Position numbers and translations under genes: made by a program. The notes beneath the pieces were generated by a model, which was not told where the DNA came from, made no database searches, and worked only from the letters and a program-made list of their open reading frames with translations. From the NCBI GenBank assembly GCA_013399855.1, contig VXAY01002817.1, positions 250,423 through 314,422 on the forward strand: a stretch of 64,000 nucleotides of DNA, given 5' to 3'. This document shows, piece by piece, positions 10,976 through 22,697 of the stretch. Each line of letters opens with the position of its first letter. Position 1 is the first letter of the stretch. This DNA comes from Oxyruncus cristatus (Eukaryota; Chordata; Aves; Passeriformes; Cotingidae).

Positions 10976-13329
10976 TCCTGCATCAGCTGACTACTACAAC
11001 TCTGATGACAGCCATGCCCAGCAGTCACAAAAGCTGTAAGAAGGGGCCTATCTGATGAGGGGAGTAGTTGTGGATGTGCTGGCAGAGAGGTGGCCTTTCA
11101 GAAAAAGAGTAATCAAATGCTTATTAGATTAAAATTACCACCTTCAGATGCACTTGGGAGCAGATGGGAAGCTGGTACAGTACCCAGAGGACAGGTGGGC
11201 TGTGCTTATGCCAGCTTGTTCTTCTAAGCAGGTGACTTGCTGTCTCTGGACTAGCTGAGGCTCTCCAGGGGTCTTTGAGGTATTCCACTGTTTCTCTCCT
11301 ATAGCAGGATGGAAATAGAAATCATGCACACAGAGTGCAAAGCTGTGTTAATAGCTGGGCAGACAGCTACCTGCTTTCAAACCTGAGGGGGCCTGAACTT
11401 ACCAGTACATTGTGCTTCCAGCAGGGCAACTGGGCACAGAGGACTTGCTGCTACCAAGTGCTGAGAACCTCCTTGGTAGTGCTGTGTATTTGTACTTCCT
11501 CAGCCGAAGATCAGCAATGGCACAGGAAAGGAAGGAGCTCCTGTTTATTAGTATGGCCTTGCTGTGTAATCATTTGTGAACTGCCAATATTTAGGGCTTT
11601 ATCCAAAATCCACTAGAACGGTAGGAATCTCTTGAGCCTTTTAAAGTAGGTGCATAGTTTTCCCTGTGCATGCAAAGTTTCCCTGGGAAGAAGCAGCAGG
11701 GCTTTCCATGTTCCAGTGTGTGGCTGCAGAGCTGAGCCTTGCTATATGCCAGGGTGGCTGTAGCATACAGAGGTCAGATGGCCTGGGGGGATTAAATATA
11801 TAACACTGTCAGTGGCAAATGAAACCAAGATAAAGGGATACCTCACGGCCAAATCACTTTGCAGCTAAATGCCTGGGGAATACATACACTTTTGAGGCCC
11901 TGTGCTGGCTTTTGAGTAAAACCTGTGCTCCAGACGCTTGAGAAATGCCTGGTCACTGTTTTTCATTTGTACTGAAGTCATAATACCTTCCCATTTACAC
12001 GATGCTGCGAGGCATATGCTCAGTTCAGTACCCCATGAATGAGGATGGGAGACTTCGATGGTGAAGAGGTATTTCCATTTTCCTCTTCAACACTTCTCCC
12101 CCAAAGAACCCTCAAACTGATTGAAATTATGTGGGGGAGAAAGAGGGATTCATAGAAGAGGAGCTGGCTCTCTTTACAGTGGACTGGATTTTGTTCTGGA
12201 AGGAGGAAAGCTAAATGTCCCCACCCACCTTGTTACATTCAGAACTACAGCACTAACCAGACACACCGGTAAGTGGTTGAAGATATTTTCCTTGCTTGGT
12301 TGCCAATATCCTCTTAAACTCCCAAGCTAGCCCTTGAGAACAGACTTGATACATTGAGCTGTTCTTGCCTCAGACCTAGATACTGCCTTGTCTTTTTGGT
12401 GGTCAACATGAAGGCCCACTTAATCATCTGCATGACCAGTAGCGTGGGTAATGGAAACTGGGATTCAAAAAGTGGTGCAAATGGGGGAATTCTTTATTCC
12501 AAGGACTTGAAATATCATACTGGATCTTCTATGTGTTCTGGCTGAATCAGTAGGAAAAGTTGCTTCTCTCCCTTTGAAAGAAACAGTTAATCTTTGCATA
12601 TGTATAATCTATTTGATATCTATCTCTGGGTTCCTCAGAACAATCTTAAAACTTAGGAAACAATTTAGTCCACACGATGGGGAGCTCTTATGGTTTCATC
12701 CTGTGCTATGCTTGTTGAGCATTTACTAGAGAAGTAGGTGCCTACACATTCTTACAGAGAGCAGGATGGCTACGTGTTCACCATGTCAATCTGCAGTCTG
12801 TCACAACCACCACCTAACCTCGAAATAGACTGTGATCCACTTTGAGACACAAGAAAATGTAAAATGAAGCAGAGAAAAAGCTTGGCTGAGCAAGGAACTG
12901 GCAGAGCTTATTTCACTTGCCCCTCCTCTGTCCCAGATAAGGATCAACAGCTAACACCCATTTGCTGACCATCACTTGTTCCCCCCCAATCTCTTTCTCT
13001 CTTTCCCCCTCTTCTGGTCAAATACTTTCTTAATTTTCTTGTACAGAAATGAACTTGGCAAGAGTCTTAAGGCAAGAGAGCACACCTCATTCTCTAAGGC
13101 AAACTCCTTGATTACTATGAGGTGGTTTCCTTTATATCTGTGCTGGAATGCAGTGGAGGATACATCTATGGCCAGACTCCAAGTCCAAGTCGATGGTGAA
13201 TGCAGACAAACAGAGAGAATGGAAGGACAGGATAAGAGAAAGAGGAAAGGAGGAAAGGGAGGTACTGTGACCCCTGAGCTGAAGCCTTGTGAGCGTGGCA
13301 GAGACTTCTGTGTGTTTGTGTGGAATGGG
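10976..13329. other. Noncoding stretch, nothing recognised
   Basis: No repeat family or exon recognised. From about 13200 to 13265 the plus strand becomes strongly purine-rich (GGA/GAAA), which lengthens stop-free frames on the minus strand. Confidence 0.5.
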
Positions 13330-13520
13330 GGCTGTTTAGATAAACAGATGGCAACAAATGGCATAAAATTATATACCCATAATGTCAGTTCATAACATTT
13401 TGTTCGACATACTTGATTTAATCGCTTAGCTGACGATTTTGCTTTTGGGCCCATATGGTGGCAAATGGCAAATGAACCCTCTTTACACAGCAACTCCAAT
13501 CTGGCACTTTTATCACCGAG
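13330..13520. promoter_or_regulatory. Candidate conserved noncoding element
   Basis: A repeat-free block of balanced composition set between two purine-rich stretches. It contains TTTAGATAAACAGATGGC at about 13334-13351 (GATA, forkhead-like and E-box CAGATG cores), two copies of gcaacaaatggca-like and gcaaatggcaaatg phrases (about 13349 and 13459), and an ATTTAATCG core at about 13415. Motif density resembles enhancers, but conservation was not tested. Confidence 0.3.
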
Positions 13521-15690
13521 ACTTAGAGAAGAATCCAGGAGGAGAGAAATGCAGATGGAAAATGAATGAGCAAGCAGGGTGGGGTACATGTGTGGGAAGA
13601 GGAGGTTTTGAAGGTGCGGCCAGGGGAGTGTTCCTGGGAGACAGAATTGGGGGGGTGGTGGTGAAATGGGGAAGGGAGGGCTGGGGCAAAAGGAATTAAG
13701 ATGTGCTGTTTTTCTTAGCATCTAAGAGATGAAACAGGGAATTTATTAGCAGGGAAAATCTGAGAGAAAAACTGTGGAGAGAAAATAGATAAAAAAATAA
13801 GGGGAATGGTGCTAAGAAGAAGGAGGAGAAGTAGACAAGGTGGGTATGGTAGCAGAATTCTAGGAAGTGCATTCAAAACTAATCTGAAAACATAGAGGAA
13901 TGAGTGTGAAACCAAGAGAACTCATTGTTTGACTTGATTCTTCAAAGGGCACAGGAACAATCTAATAGGAAATGTACCAGATAAAACTGGGTTCTCTTGT
14001 GCTGTGACCAGTGTGTTACTCCTGAGAAGGGGCATCCTGAGAACAGCAACATCATGATGATGATGATGATGAAGTTCCCATGGCAAGTGACTTTGTCACC
14101 AAGATCTTAGTAGTATCTGGCAGGGTATTCTCTCTGTGAAATTGCTTTCTTCAACATAGCTTTTCCTAAAGTCGTGATGAGGCTGGACCTTCACTTTGAA
14201 TGCATTTTCAGCCAGGGTATGATCTTGCAAAGTGTGGAGGACCAGGAGTTTGTCTGGCAGTCAGTGAGCAGGGAAGTTCCCCCCGGCACATCCAGTGTAC
14301 TTCCATGGATTCACTCTGATGGGGATCTCCTTTCCCATGGGCCAAGGGGAACACAGAAAAGGCAACTTTTGAAAGATGCTGCTTCAGTAACTAGGACTGA
14401 TCCTCAATAGGATGGAAGTGATATGACGTGGTAGTGCCATGCTAAGGCCATTGCCTGGCAAGACTGAGAAGTTAGGAGAAGTCAGAAGGAGCTGAATATG
14501 TACTTTTTGACAAGAAATTTTTCCTAGCACAACATCAGCATCCTCATTGCTTATAGTTCAGAATAAAAGAAAACCTGCTCACCAAAATTCTCACTGAGTC
14601 TAAAGATTTGGTCAGTGAGGCTCAGGGAAATGTATTTCCTGTGTTTCTGAGAAGTATGCTGCCAGTGAAATTTCATCAAGACAAGATAAATGTCTCAGCA
14701 TAATGATACAAACCAAAAGTCAGAACATCACGAAGAAATTTATCATAATTTAGGCAACCTTTCTCTAATCTCTCTTCCCCTTTTTTGTATTCTTTTCTGA
14801 GCCCTGTTCAGTAGGAGAATGCCAGGCAGATTCTGCTCATGTCACTGTGTTGATCAGTCCAACAATTGACATGAATCTGATTTGCACAATACTTGGGATG
14901 GTGAAGATTGCCATGAGGAGGGCTAGCTGCTGGGAAGTACATAGCTCTCTTGTGGGAAAGCTGGATCCTTCTGACCCACTGTTACATATCTCTAACTAGA
15001 GGAAGATTCAGCTCTAGAAACTGAACTAGGTCCAAGTTTCCCCTAAGATGTCCTGTGCATGTCTGGACATAGTGAGTCCCGAGTTTTACTCTCTATCTCC
15101 TGAATATTACTGCATGCAGCTGTGGCTGGTACCTTCCCACTGTGCAATTAGTTAGTTTGTAATCAAGTAGTACCACTTAGACTTCTTGTTTGGTTGAGGC
15201 TTATTGTCCTTAAGTCTAGATGTGGCTCAGGTCTATCAAAAGTTTGGGGTGACTCTAATATTTGTGGTACCTACAAACAGCCCCTTTTTGATGAAAATTA
15301 GTGCTGCCCCTTCTTTTCAGCTTTCTTTTTTTCTTCTCCTGAACAACTGGAGCTGCCTCCCAAATAATGGAGCCCAGCAGCGGCCATGTAGTAGCAGTTG
15401 ATTGTGGACTGTGTTGTTCCCAGGTTTATGATCCCACTGACTGGTGGTGAGAGGTGCTAGGTAAGTCCCAGGTTTGTTGCCAGAATCCACGCTGGAGGCT
15501 TAGTGGCTTGCCTTGGAGGTTGGTTTCCCCCCTCTCCCTCCCTGTCCACAGCTCCTATGAGTTCAATCTCAAAGTCTCTTCAAACTAGTTTGACACAGCT
15601 CCCTCCTCCTTCTCCTCCCCCGTTCACACCCCCCAGGCTCTTTACAACTAAACAGTTTGTCCTTTTCTCGACGTTTTGGAGAATCTGGGA
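13521..15690. other. Noncoding stretch, nothing recognised
   Basis: Apart from the short ATG microsatellite at 14054, nothing was recognised. The first 180 bases continue a G/A-rich plus strand. The plus frame at 14174-14410 has no domain. Confidence 0.5.
14054..14072. repeat. Short (ATG)6 microsatellite
   Basis: Six perfect trinucleotide units. It is likely to vary in length between individuals or species, but is too short to call unusual. Confidence 0.85.
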
Positions 15691-16039
15691 ACGTAAGTGC
15701 TCCAATAACTCATGTCTGAGCTCTCATTTACCCCCTGCCGGCATGGGGATGCTGCGTACCAGCCTCTCAGAATGCCAAATGAGTCGTGGCTGCCGCCTTG
15801 TCCCCCGCGCTCCCTGAGGCCAGCGAGAGGGACCCTCGGTCTCGGCTGGGGCTGCTTGGAGAGAGCCAACTGGGCGTCCTCACTCACTCCCAAGTGTGCT
15901 GGTTCTGGCAAGCCACTGGGACTGGGAGGTGCTGCGTGCAGGACAGGTGGCTCCACTGTTTCAGCTTTCTGGATATAGGAAGGACAGGGAGAAGGTTAGG
16001 TGCCAGAGCTTAAGAAAAAAGAGTTTTGTAGCTTGGATC
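15691..16039. other. CpG-containing stretch left of the SINE
   Basis: A local CpG cluster at about 15783-15855 (eight CpGs in about 70 bases) precedes the MIR copy, and a consensus splice donor word GTAAGT sits at 15693-15698. No exon or start site can be assigned. It may be an outlying part of the CpG-rich domain that peaks at 16861-17705. Confidence 0.4.
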
Positions 16040-16255
16040 ATAAGGAGTGGCTTCATGCAGGGAAATCCGCCTTCTAACTTTGGCTCTGCTACGGATTGTG
16101 TCACATTGTCTTGGCTCAGTCACTTAGCTTCTGCCTGTCTCAGTTTCTCACATTGTCTGAAGGACAGAAAAGCATTTTCCCACCATCCCCATGCAGCTGC
16201 GAGGTTCACACTGAGAACTGGTGCAAAATGTTTTGAGATCCTTGATTTGAGCAGG
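16040..16255 (+). mobile_element. MIR-type SINE (amniote MIR family)
   Basis: The order of landmarks is that of a MIR-like CORE-SINE: a tggctctgctac-like entry, gtcacattgtcttggctcag at about 16099-16118, cacttagcttctgcc and ctcagtttctcac at about 16120-16152, and near the 3' side gttttgagatccttg at about 16231-16245. The copy is well preserved for such an old family. MIRs are non-autonomous, tRNA-derived, and thought to have been mobilised by L2-type LINEs. No coding potential. Confidence 0.7.
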
Positions 16256-16522
16256 TGAAAGCCGGGATGGGAAAAGACATCTACAATTTCAGCTTTTGGA
16301 AAAGTGGGGATGCTTCTCAAACTCTGGACTTTGCAGTTGATGGACTGTATGTTTCCCAAACATCCTTTGAAAACAGCTGAGGATGATTTAGGGTTAAATG
16401 CCAGTCATGGTAGGGCTTGTTTTTAAGTTGGAGAAAAAGTTTGGAATTGTGGATTTTCCCTAACATCACTTTTCCCCACCCTCCCGTCCCCACTCCGGCT
16501 CTGACTGCATCAGCTGCTTTTC

Positions 16523-16530
16523 ATTTGCAT
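16523..16530 (-). promoter_or_regulatory. POU octamer word
   Basis: A perfect ATTTGCAT (octamer on the minus strand), with an E-box CAGCTG 12 bases upstream (16511-16516). It lies 0.3 kb left of the CpG island. A single motif is weak evidence of function. Confidence 0.2.
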
Positions 16531-16649
16531 TCATTCTGAGTGTGTTTGTCTCCACTGTTCTCTAAGGAGTGTTCTCTGGTGTTCTCCCAAAAGTTTTTTT
16601 TGTACAACTGACACAGTTTTCACTACCCACCCAGTTCTTGAGGCTCTGT

Positions 16650-16725
16650 GTGTCCACATAAGGAGTACTATTCCCATTTTGTAGAAGGGAGCATGGCACA
16701 AAGTGGTCTGCGGCTATCAGTCTCC
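16650..16725 (-). mobile_element. Possible MIR fragment
   Basis: The phrase attcccattttgtagaaggg at about 16671-16690, followed by gcatggcacaaag, resembles the reverse complement of the MIR 3' half (cccattttacagatg, then a gag-rich run). It is short and diverged, and a chance match is possible. Confidence 0.3.
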
Positions 16726-16860
16726 TCTGGTCGCAGCCCAGAAGAAGTGATTTAATACCCAGTTCTCACTCCTGTGAACCTGTAAGCTCGTTGAGGTGTT
16801 ACCAGCACCAGCAGGTAGGTTATCAGCTGAATGCCAGGCCGATTTCCTCTGTCATCCAGG

Positions 16861-17705
16861 CGGGCTGGCTGCTCGGCTGGATTGGACACATAACCCCGAC
16901 TTGCGTTCCTAAGGGATCGTGCCGGCAGCGAACGCTGACCCTACAGCTGACGGGTTTTGTTGCCATGAGGAGGTGGCTCCCGATGAGTCCCTTGCAGCCC
17001 CCTGCCCGCGGTGCCGGAGCGAGGGCTGCGCTGCAGGTGCTGGCGGGGGCGTTGCGGCGGGCAGGCGACCCGTAGGGCTCCCGGAGCCGGGGTGCAGCTG
17101 GCACTCCCCGGAGGCTTGGAAGAGAGCGGATCAAAGGCGTCTCTCTCTAGAGCCCTCGCTCACGCTCCTCCTGCTCCTCTTCCAGGATTCCCCCGGGAAC
17201 GGGGAGGTGCCAGCAGAGAGGGCATCATCCCGTATTCGGGATGGGGCTGCAGCCCCTCGACTCTGGTGCCTCAACGCGAGCTGTACCGCGGCGCCACTCA
17301 CCATCCTTCCCCCTTTCCCGCTCCCTGTCTGTGGCCCTGGCAGGCGACGGGAAGTGCCGAGGAGGAGAGCAGGTCCCTGGTGTCTCCTTTAGCTGCCATT
17401 GCAGTTAAATTAGAACAGAGACCTGCAAATAAAGCACCCCCTCCCCTAACCCCCCTCCCCGCTGCCAGAAGCTCTGCATTTCACTCAAGTGCCCACCGGG
17501 GAATTTGCCCATTTACTCTTGTTATTTGCATGATAAAGGCTGTTCTGCAGCCTTTTCTGCCGCCTGCCTTAAAAAGGCAGGGAACTGGAGCAGACGGGCA
17601 GGAGAGCCAGAGGGGTCAGGGCACCCAGCCCTGAGCCCTCCTCCCCAGGCCGAGCCTTCGAGGGTGCCGCGCCTGCCGCCCGGGTGCAGAGGAGGAGGGG
17701 AGGAA
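16861..17705. promoter_or_regulatory. CpG island, possible orphan promoter
   Basis: A hand count gives 42 CpG dinucleotides in 16861-17400 in GC-rich sequence, an observed/expected ratio near 0.7-0.8, against very few CpGs in flanking kilobases. A second dense spot follows at 17640-17705. SP/KLF-like C-rich boxes lie at about 17440-17462 (cccctcccc repeated). Splice-acceptor-like ctcctcttccag ends at about 17186. No start codon in a good context leads to a recognisable protein. The open frame 17011-17634 is Pro/Arg/Ala-rich, as expected of GC-rich noncoding DNA. It may be the promoter or first exon of a gene or lncRNA outside the window, in either direction, or an unmethylated regulatory island. 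Confidence 0.6.
17385..17580. promoter_or_regulatory. Candidate conserved noncoding element within the CpG island
   Basis: Within the CpG-rich domain, this AT-richer block carries GCAGTTAAATTAG at about 17401-17413, GCAAATAAAGC at about 17425-17435, an octamer ATTTGCAT at 17524-17531 and GATAAAGGC at about 17532-17540. The switch from CpG-rich to motif-rich AT sequence resembles a promoter-proximal enhancer. This is inference. Confidence 0.3.
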
Positions 17706-20389
17706 GGAAGGCTCTCCCCAGCCCGGGGTTTTGCTTTCCAGTTTTGTTCTCATTAGTGGCTCTGTGCATTCCCTTCGCTCCTCACAAAGAGGCTTATTCT
17801 GGCACGGAAATGTGCCCTCTGGGATTTACTGAGAGAAAAAGAGAAAGGGAGGGGAAAGAGGGAGATACATGGAGAGAGAATAGGCGCTGATCCTGGGCTC
17901 CATCCAAGCTGCCTTAGCTGAAACTCAGAATGGAAGCACAAAGGTAGCTGTAAACCTTTCTGGTTGCAGCCAACCACCCTGATCCTGGATTAATCACCTC
18001 GAACAGCCTTGGGGTTTTGCTGGCGTTGGCCTGGCCTCTTCTGCCTAGAGCTAGTCTGGGCATTTTTGATTCAATGTAATTTCATTGAAATAGGCTGAAG
18101 TGGAAATATTCTGCAGTGGTACGTCTCTTTCAGTCCACTTTTCACCCTGGTTCTGATTTAGCTGAAGAGCCCCATGTCCCCTCTGACTACGTAAAATTTA
18201 CCTGAAGAAAAATATGACTTTGCAAAAAACCCACAAATTTTGAGACCTAGTCAGCACTCAGGAAATTATTCTTTGGCTAGTTTTGTTGGGGAGGGGTGCC
18301 TGGTGCTCAGCAGTGCCACATTCTCATGCTTTCTGGCCTGATGAGACTCCTTGTGCAGGTGATGAGGCTGATGGCTACACAGGAGCTGCAATAGTGATGC
18401 TTTACCTCTTGGGATGTTCACATTTGCCATGGGAATCTTCTGTTTTCCTGCTGAGCCAGCATATATGTACTTTGCAGCTGTGGAGCTATCTGTAGCCAGG
18501 CCCCCGTCATGTACCACGGTGTAGCTGCACCCATAATAGTCTGTCTCCCTCAAATATTTTGCAGCTAAAGTTTATATTTGCCTCCCAGGCAGCAAGCACA
18601 ACCAAAGCCCCAGCACTCGGCCTCTGAAACGCTCTAGCTGTGTTGGCTACAGCTGCTCTCAGCCTTCTCCCACAGGTTATAACAGCAGGAAACTGTAAAG
18701 GCTATAAAGGCGGGTTAGGGAGAAATGCCCAGAGAAAGAAAGCTCTCCCTCCTGTCTTGGAATTTGAACTGTGTCATGTGGTTTGGTTTTGTTTGGGTTT
18801 TTTTTCCTCTTTCCTTTTCTTTTTTTTTCTTCCTTCTCTTTTGTTTATTTTTAAGTGGCTTTGCTGCACACTGTGTACTCAGTAACGTGCAAGGTTAAAG
18901 AACTAGTCCAATTTTAAGGTGGCACAAGTGGCAGTCCTGGGTGCTGTATCAGTGCCCAGCTGTGGTTTCATGATGAGCCCATGACAAAAACTTGGAAGCC
19001 ATTCCAATTTGTTGTGCTCCCCAGGCCTGGATGGAATATTGGTTGATGGGAAGAACATATGGAATGGGATGTAGGACCTGTTATGACTGATATTGGGCTG
19101 GCAAGGTATGCAGAAGAGAGTATTTAGAGTCCTGATGCACAGACACAGTAAGATCTCTGTGAAGATAGTCTCTTCCTATTGTCCTTTCTCTCTCATGATG
19201 CTCTTCTGGAGAGAAACTGACTGCCCCAGAGGAAAAGGCTGCAACCCACTGAGGATTTCTGGTCTGTGCATACATTCTCTTTTTTATTAAACTTACACCT
19301 CATTTGGACTCTAAAGCCTTTGAAGAGGCCCCAAGGGCTGGCCAGGCTGGTACATCCCAGACCAGTGCTGTCTGCTGTTCTATTCTCTTCTTTAAGCAAA
19401 TTTAAAGATGCAGATGTGTGTGTGAATCAGCCCTCTGGACATTAGCTGGAATCCTCCACTGAAGAAAGAGTCACTGGATCTCTAGGTTTTGCACTTTAGT
19501 TTTAACGATTAGGTTGGTGAAAAAAAGAATAGTTCTACTGCTGTGCATTGCAGCCTCCTAAAAAATCTTGCAAATGTTTGGAGATGGGTTCCAAAATAAT
19601 ATTTTTACTCAGTGTAGTTGTCCTTGGTAGATCTGGAAGGATTTACTGATACAGAACTGTAAGAGCAGAATTTGATCAGTGTTTCTACATTTCCTAACAG
19701 ACTGCATTCTGACTGCATCCACAGTGGGCTTGAGAACCAGGATGCTGCTGGTGAGTGGTCATGGTAGAACATGGAGTGAGACAATAACATTGCAGACTGT
19801 GTGACCAGTCCCACTGCAGTTCCTTGCTGCTGCTCAGGATGGGTTCCAGAAACAAAACTCTACAAGCTTGCATTAAATTAGGGAAGCAGGTTTCTGCAAG
19901 CGTGTGGCAGGCTGCACAACCAGGATTCTGGCATCCTAAGTGGGTTCTGGAGCCAGCAGTCTGGGAGCCTGTGGCAGCTCAGAGCTAGTGCTTGGGAAAG
20001 GTTCCAGAATGAGGTCTTAGTGGCATCCTCTTTTTTCACTCTTGATCAACAAGTTCAGAAGGTTTGTTCTTATATCTGAACTCCTCTGTATCTGGGAGAC
20101 ATTTTGCATTTTCAGCATGGGTAATGATACCAGCTCCATCCTTTCTTCTTGTCTGTGAGGAATCAGATCTACAGTCCTACCTATTGTCTGAGCTGCTGCT
20201 TCCAGCTGCAGAGCTGTGAATCTCCTGGACCAGGATCTGTCTGGAAATTTCTTTCATTGTCAGTAGTAGTATCTTTGGTCCTCAGGTTTGGCTTTCCCGT
20301 ACATTGATGTCAGTTTTACATTTAAGAATAAACATTCCTTCTGAGATCTGTAATACTTACTTTTTGGTGGTATTTGCTGCACTGTTGAC
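17706..20389. other. Noncoding stretch, nothing recognised
   Basis: CpG content falls away to the right of the island. A G/A-rich patch lies at about 17829-17880. Apart from the T-rich tract near 18781, no repeat or exon was recognised. Confidence 0.5.
18781..18852. repeat. T-rich low-complexity tract
   Basis: T-runs interrupted by G and then C (gggttttttttcctctttcc and similar). It is an imperfect polypyrimidine tract on the plus strand. Confidence 0.85.
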
Positions 20390-20520
20390 CTAATGGAGGC
20401 ATTCAGTTTAACAAGAAGCTCTTAATTAGCAGGCTTCTGGGAGTCCTGTCAATCTCTTCAGATGGCTTTCATCTTGTACTATTTATAGATTAAAATTAAT
20501 TTGAGATGGCTAGGGGGCTT
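20390..20520. promoter_or_regulatory. Candidate conserved noncoding element
   Basis: Contains CAGTTTAACAAG at about 20405, the full homeodomain palindrome-like CTTAATTAGC at about 20421-20430, and AGATTAAAATTAATTTGAG at about 20488-20506. There is no repeat signature. The call rests only on the density of TAAT/ATTA cores. Confidence 0.22.
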
Positions 20521-21089
20521 TACACTCTGAAATGGCATTATTTACTTCTTCACCTCCCTTGGCATCAAGAAGACTGGACATACAGAGAGCTTGGCTGTGA
20601 CTATTTGTTGCACCTGAAAGGCACTGTGGGAAAGATGGAAGAGGGATGTGGCAGGCATGTTCAGTAATACGTCTGGACAGGTTTGAGCAGCCTGGCTGAG
20701 GAAGGCAGAGCTGAGAGTATTGGACAGGTCTGCCTGGCTAGTGACATCCAGAAAGATGGAATCAGAACACAGGGACTAAAACTGTGTAACTCCTGGCACC
20801 TCCCACTGCAGGCTGGGCATCCACAGCACGTTTGCTGTGGCCAGGATGCTGTCACCAGGTAAGGAGAAGCAATAGTCTACTTGAGCACACACTTCCTATG
20901 TAATTCTGAGTAAACCTACTTAAGGTAAGGTTTGTCTCACCTTGCTTTAGATGCCTGGGAGTCATCTCATTCTAGGATACTTACCTACAATAGACACAGT
21001 AAGTTATCATCTGGATGTGTTAATGCTCTCTCCTTTGTCTATAGAGGGTCTACATAGATGAGACTATGGCTAGTTTTTTGTAGCAGAAA
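20521..21089. other. Noncoding stretch, nothing recognised
   Basis: No repeat or exon recognised. A CAG/GTAAGG donor-like word at about 20856-20864 has no matching open exon. Confidence 0.5.
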
Positions 21090-21225
21090 CCTGGTGAGAT
21101 GAGTCTGTCTGAGCCTCAGTTCTTCATATGTGAAGTGGAAATGGCAGCACTGCATAGTGAGATGACTGAAGTTATACAGCGAATGGCACAATGTGCTAAG
21201 ATTCTGAAGGGATGGAAGAGGCAAG
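21090..21225 (+). mobile_element. MIR-type SINE fragment
   Basis: The run tgagcctcagttcttcatat at about 21110-21129, then gtgaagtggaaatggcagcac at about 21130-21150, is the MIR core (gcctcagtttcctcatctgtaaaatgg in the family), followed by a diverged tail with tgctaagattctgaag. No coding role. Confidence 0.6.
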
Positions 21226-22577
21226 AGAGAAGTAGAGGAGGTGTCTATGGAGCAGTTTACCTGCCAGCTGGCATTTGGCCCTACATGAGTGGAAGTGTGT
21301 TTAGATTATTCTGATAAGCCTCACAAAAACTTTTTTGTGTACTTTTACTACAAAGCCATGTTTATGTTGTTTAAGTTATATTATCTCCAGCTATCTGATG
21401 GTTTTTCCTGAACAATGGACAGACAGGGAAGAATACGGTATTTTCATCATTATCTTGAGAAACAGTATCAAAGATAGCTCAGCTGCTGGGTTTTTTTAGA
21501 GTCCCCTGGACTATTCTTTCACTTTTTCAGGTTTCCTGCTGAAGTTTTCACTGCCCAAATGTAACCATTATGGGCTTCTGTTCTCTGTTTTTACCTGTTC
21601 AGATGGGAAATGTAAAGAAAGTAGAATGAAACAAGAATGAAAGCCCTTCTAAGAGTCTCTTCCTCACTGCATTAAGAGGCCAAAGGTTATGAAAGGGGAG
21701 TTTACGCTGAAGAGATTCTTTGCAAGCCCTCTGAAGCAAGTGTTCTGCTTTTTATTACTGGTTTGAATTAAGATTGATTTTCCTGAGATTCCTGGTCTCC
21801 CTCTTGGGACCAGCTCCAAAAACCCTGAGGCTCAAATGAAAATGGAAGGTGCTAATTAAAAGCACCATTTATCTCTCTTTGAAAATAGACCCCAAGAGTA
21901 TGTGGGGATTGGCGGGGGGTGCTCCTGGAATAAGCTGCTCTCCCGCTTGATGTTGCAGGTGTTCAATGGCAACAGGGCAGTTAAGAGTCATATGGTAGTG
22001 GAAGAGATATGTAAAATATTAACTATGAGCTCTAGTTCTGTCCCAGCACAGCCACAGATTTGGGGTCTGAAGTACATATCACCTTTGGCCTGCACTGGGC
22101 AGGAATTGCAGGTACTGTCTGCATGTGTATCCAGGAGATGAGTGCATCTTATGTCCCCACTGTACCAGAGCTGAACTGGGTGCTGTTAGCCCTGAACACC
22201 TTGAATTCATTTTCTAGGGCATTGGCCAAACAGGGCTGTCATACTCTGACACCTTAGGACTGAGCCCATCCTCTGGCTGTCTGCCTTGTTCTCCCTTTCT
22301 ATCCCCCACCCCAACAAGCCTTGGAATAAGTTGTGTTGGCACACTGAGAAGAGGAGGTGGAGCAGCCAGGGACTGATAAAGGGGAAATGATCCAAAAACT
22401 TCCCCTCCTTTGAACTCAACTGAGTGCAACCAGAATGGTCAGTTCACTTATTCTCTCATCAAGTAGACCTGATCCAAACTGCTGATCAGGATTATGCTAC
22501 TATCACCACACAAAGAACATAGAGCCAGAGCTGTATTAACTCCTCATTAGTAACAGGACTGGGAAGTCTGCTCTGTA
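21226..22577. other. Noncoding stretch, nothing recognised
   Basis: No repeat family, RNA gene or exon recognised. The opposite-strand open frames at 21902-22429 have no domain. Confidence 0.5.
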
Positions 22578-22697
22578 GAATCATAAAATTGTTCAGGTTG
22601 GAAAAGATTTCCAAGATCATTCAGTCCAACTGTTATCTGCCAAGTCCACTACTAGACCATGTCCCTAAGTGCCACATCGACATATTTTTGCACTGCA
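22578..22697 (-). mobile_element. CR1 retrotransposon, 3' end fragment
   Basis: Reading rightwards, the plus strand is the reverse complement of a CR1 3' end: the tail word aatcataaaattg, then caggttggaaaagatttcc, atcattcagtccaac and ccatgtccctaagtgccaca. The copy is cut off after about 120 bases, at its 5' side (near 22697), as is usual for CR1. It is moderately diverged. Confidence 0.88.

Noticed and set aside
12972..13721. 249-codon minus-strand open frame, the longest in the window
   Set aside because: It lies opposite purine-rich plus-strand DNA, which depletes stops on the minus strand. Its product is Pro/Leu/Ser-rich without a domain, and it crosses a block that looks like a noncoding element.
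17011..17634. 207-codon plus-strand frame in the CpG island
   Set aside because: GC-rich DNA has few stops. The product is low-complexity Pro/Ala/Arg/Gly-rich with no domain, and other frames are equally open.
20856..20864. CAG/GTAAGG and similar strong donor words (also 15693 and 31421)
   Set aside because: Donor words are frequent by chance, and none follows a recognisable coding or conserved exon.
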